Assembly (NCBI RefSeq): GCF_003131185.1
Contig: NZ_QFFU01000001.1
Coordinates: 248,001-312,000, forward strand
Origin: Pseudomonas ovata
GTDB taxonomy: Bacteria > Pseudomonadota > Gammaproteobacteria > Pseudomonadales > Pseudomonadaceae
Direction of reading: 5' to 3'
Length of the DNA stretch: 64,000 nucleotides
Shown here: in pieces, positions 63,863 to 64,000 of the stretch
Numbering within the stretch: the first letter of the stretch is position 1
Layout of the letters: the number at the start of each line of letters is the position of its first letter
Notes under the pieces: model-generated
Databases searched by the model: none
What the model saw: the letters and a program-made list of their open reading frames with translations, nothing else
Told to the model about the DNA's origin: nothing
Translations under genes and position numbers: made by a program

Positions 63863-64000
63863 ATGCACGACACCTTCAGCAATGCCCCGGTATTTCCGGA
63901 ACCGGCCCTCTTGCCCGGCCAGGACCAGGAGCGCGCCGACCAACTGCCGGCCGGCAATGCCTTCGCCCTGTCACCTTTCTATTATTCGACCGTCAATCAG
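63863..64000 (+). CDS. 5' end of an unidentified gene
   Basis: An ATG at 63863 opens a frame that stays open to the window edge (46 codons), beginning MHDTFSNAPVFPEPALLPGQ and reaching FALSPFYYSTVNQ. There is no signal peptide or membrane segment in view and no motif I recognise. The ribosome site is poor (ACCTCACC). Too short to assign. Confidence 0.5.
   Translation, partial: MHDTFSNAPVFPEPALLPGQDQERADQLPAGNAFALSPFYYSTVNQ

Overview
The window is a dense, GC-rich gammaproteobacterial chromosome segment. Gene content and protein sequences point to Pseudomonas, most likely the P. putida group. The pointers are a GlpF-GlpK-GlpR-GlpD set, an AauS/AauR-regulated acidic amino acid ABC transporter, a membrane PQQ glucose dehydrogenase of about 800 residues, an algU-mucA-mucB-mucD cluster, TctDE next to TctCBA, and Pseudomonas-type REP elements. 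The assignment rests on family recognition and remembered gene order; no database search was run.

Layout. 1-5.8 kb: YbaK and the glycerol genes glpF-glpK-glpR-glpD, with GlpR-like operators before glpF and glpD. 5.8-12.7 kb: acidic amino acid transporter gltIJKL (aat) with a sigma-54 promoter and AauR-type sites, then the kinase/regulator pair aauS-aauR. 12.7-26.2 kb: a mosaic of single genes and pairs: hydrolase, MetR, Nudix-Ddl, zinc-independent L31 with a Zur box, an OpgC-like protein, a LysR/LysE pair, a large class A-like penicillin-binding protein, and a PadR plus siderophore-interacting reductase pair with a palindromic operator. 26.5-30.2 kb: glucose dehydrogenase and an orphan GAF histidine kinase. 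30.5-34.9 kb: a tightly coupled four-gene operon encoding a cupredoxin-like secreted protein, a GGDEF/EAL membrane protein, a DUF3034 protein and a truncated-globin lipoprotein. This is the least explained module here. 35-38 kb: Lon-type protease and a chagasin-like lipoprotein, followed by a 140 bp palindromic element. 38.2-39.9 kb: cmoA-cmoB. 40.3-50.7 kb, mostly minus strand: algU-mucA-mucB-(gap)-mucD-lepA-lepB-DUF4845-rnc-era-recO-pdxJ, a housekeeping and envelope-stress block. 51-55.4 kb: nadB, the sdhE-ygfX pair, ygfZ and an HDOD gene. 55.5-62 kb: tctE-tctD divergent from tctC-tctB-tctA and an AbrB-type membrane protein. 62.3-64 kb: ung, a Tyr/Arg-rich lipoprotein and the start of an unidentified gene cut by the window end.

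How it fits together. The window combines periplasm-facing nutrient capture with its local regulators: glycerol with GlpR, glutamate/aspartate with AauSR, glucose oxidised by Gcd, and tricarboxylates with TctDE. The envelope-stress sigma factor AlgU has its anti-sigma partners beside it and an AlgU-type promoter upstream. Several short cis elements are clear enough to name: two GlpR operator regions, paired AauR sites plus a -24/-12 promoter, a Zur box, an AlgU promoter, a PadR-type operator, and three 11-bp-phased direct repeats in the tctD-tctC gap. Intergenic spaces are punctuated by REP/REPIN repeats and strong hairpins. No tRNA, rRNA, CRISPR array, transposase or prophage was seen.
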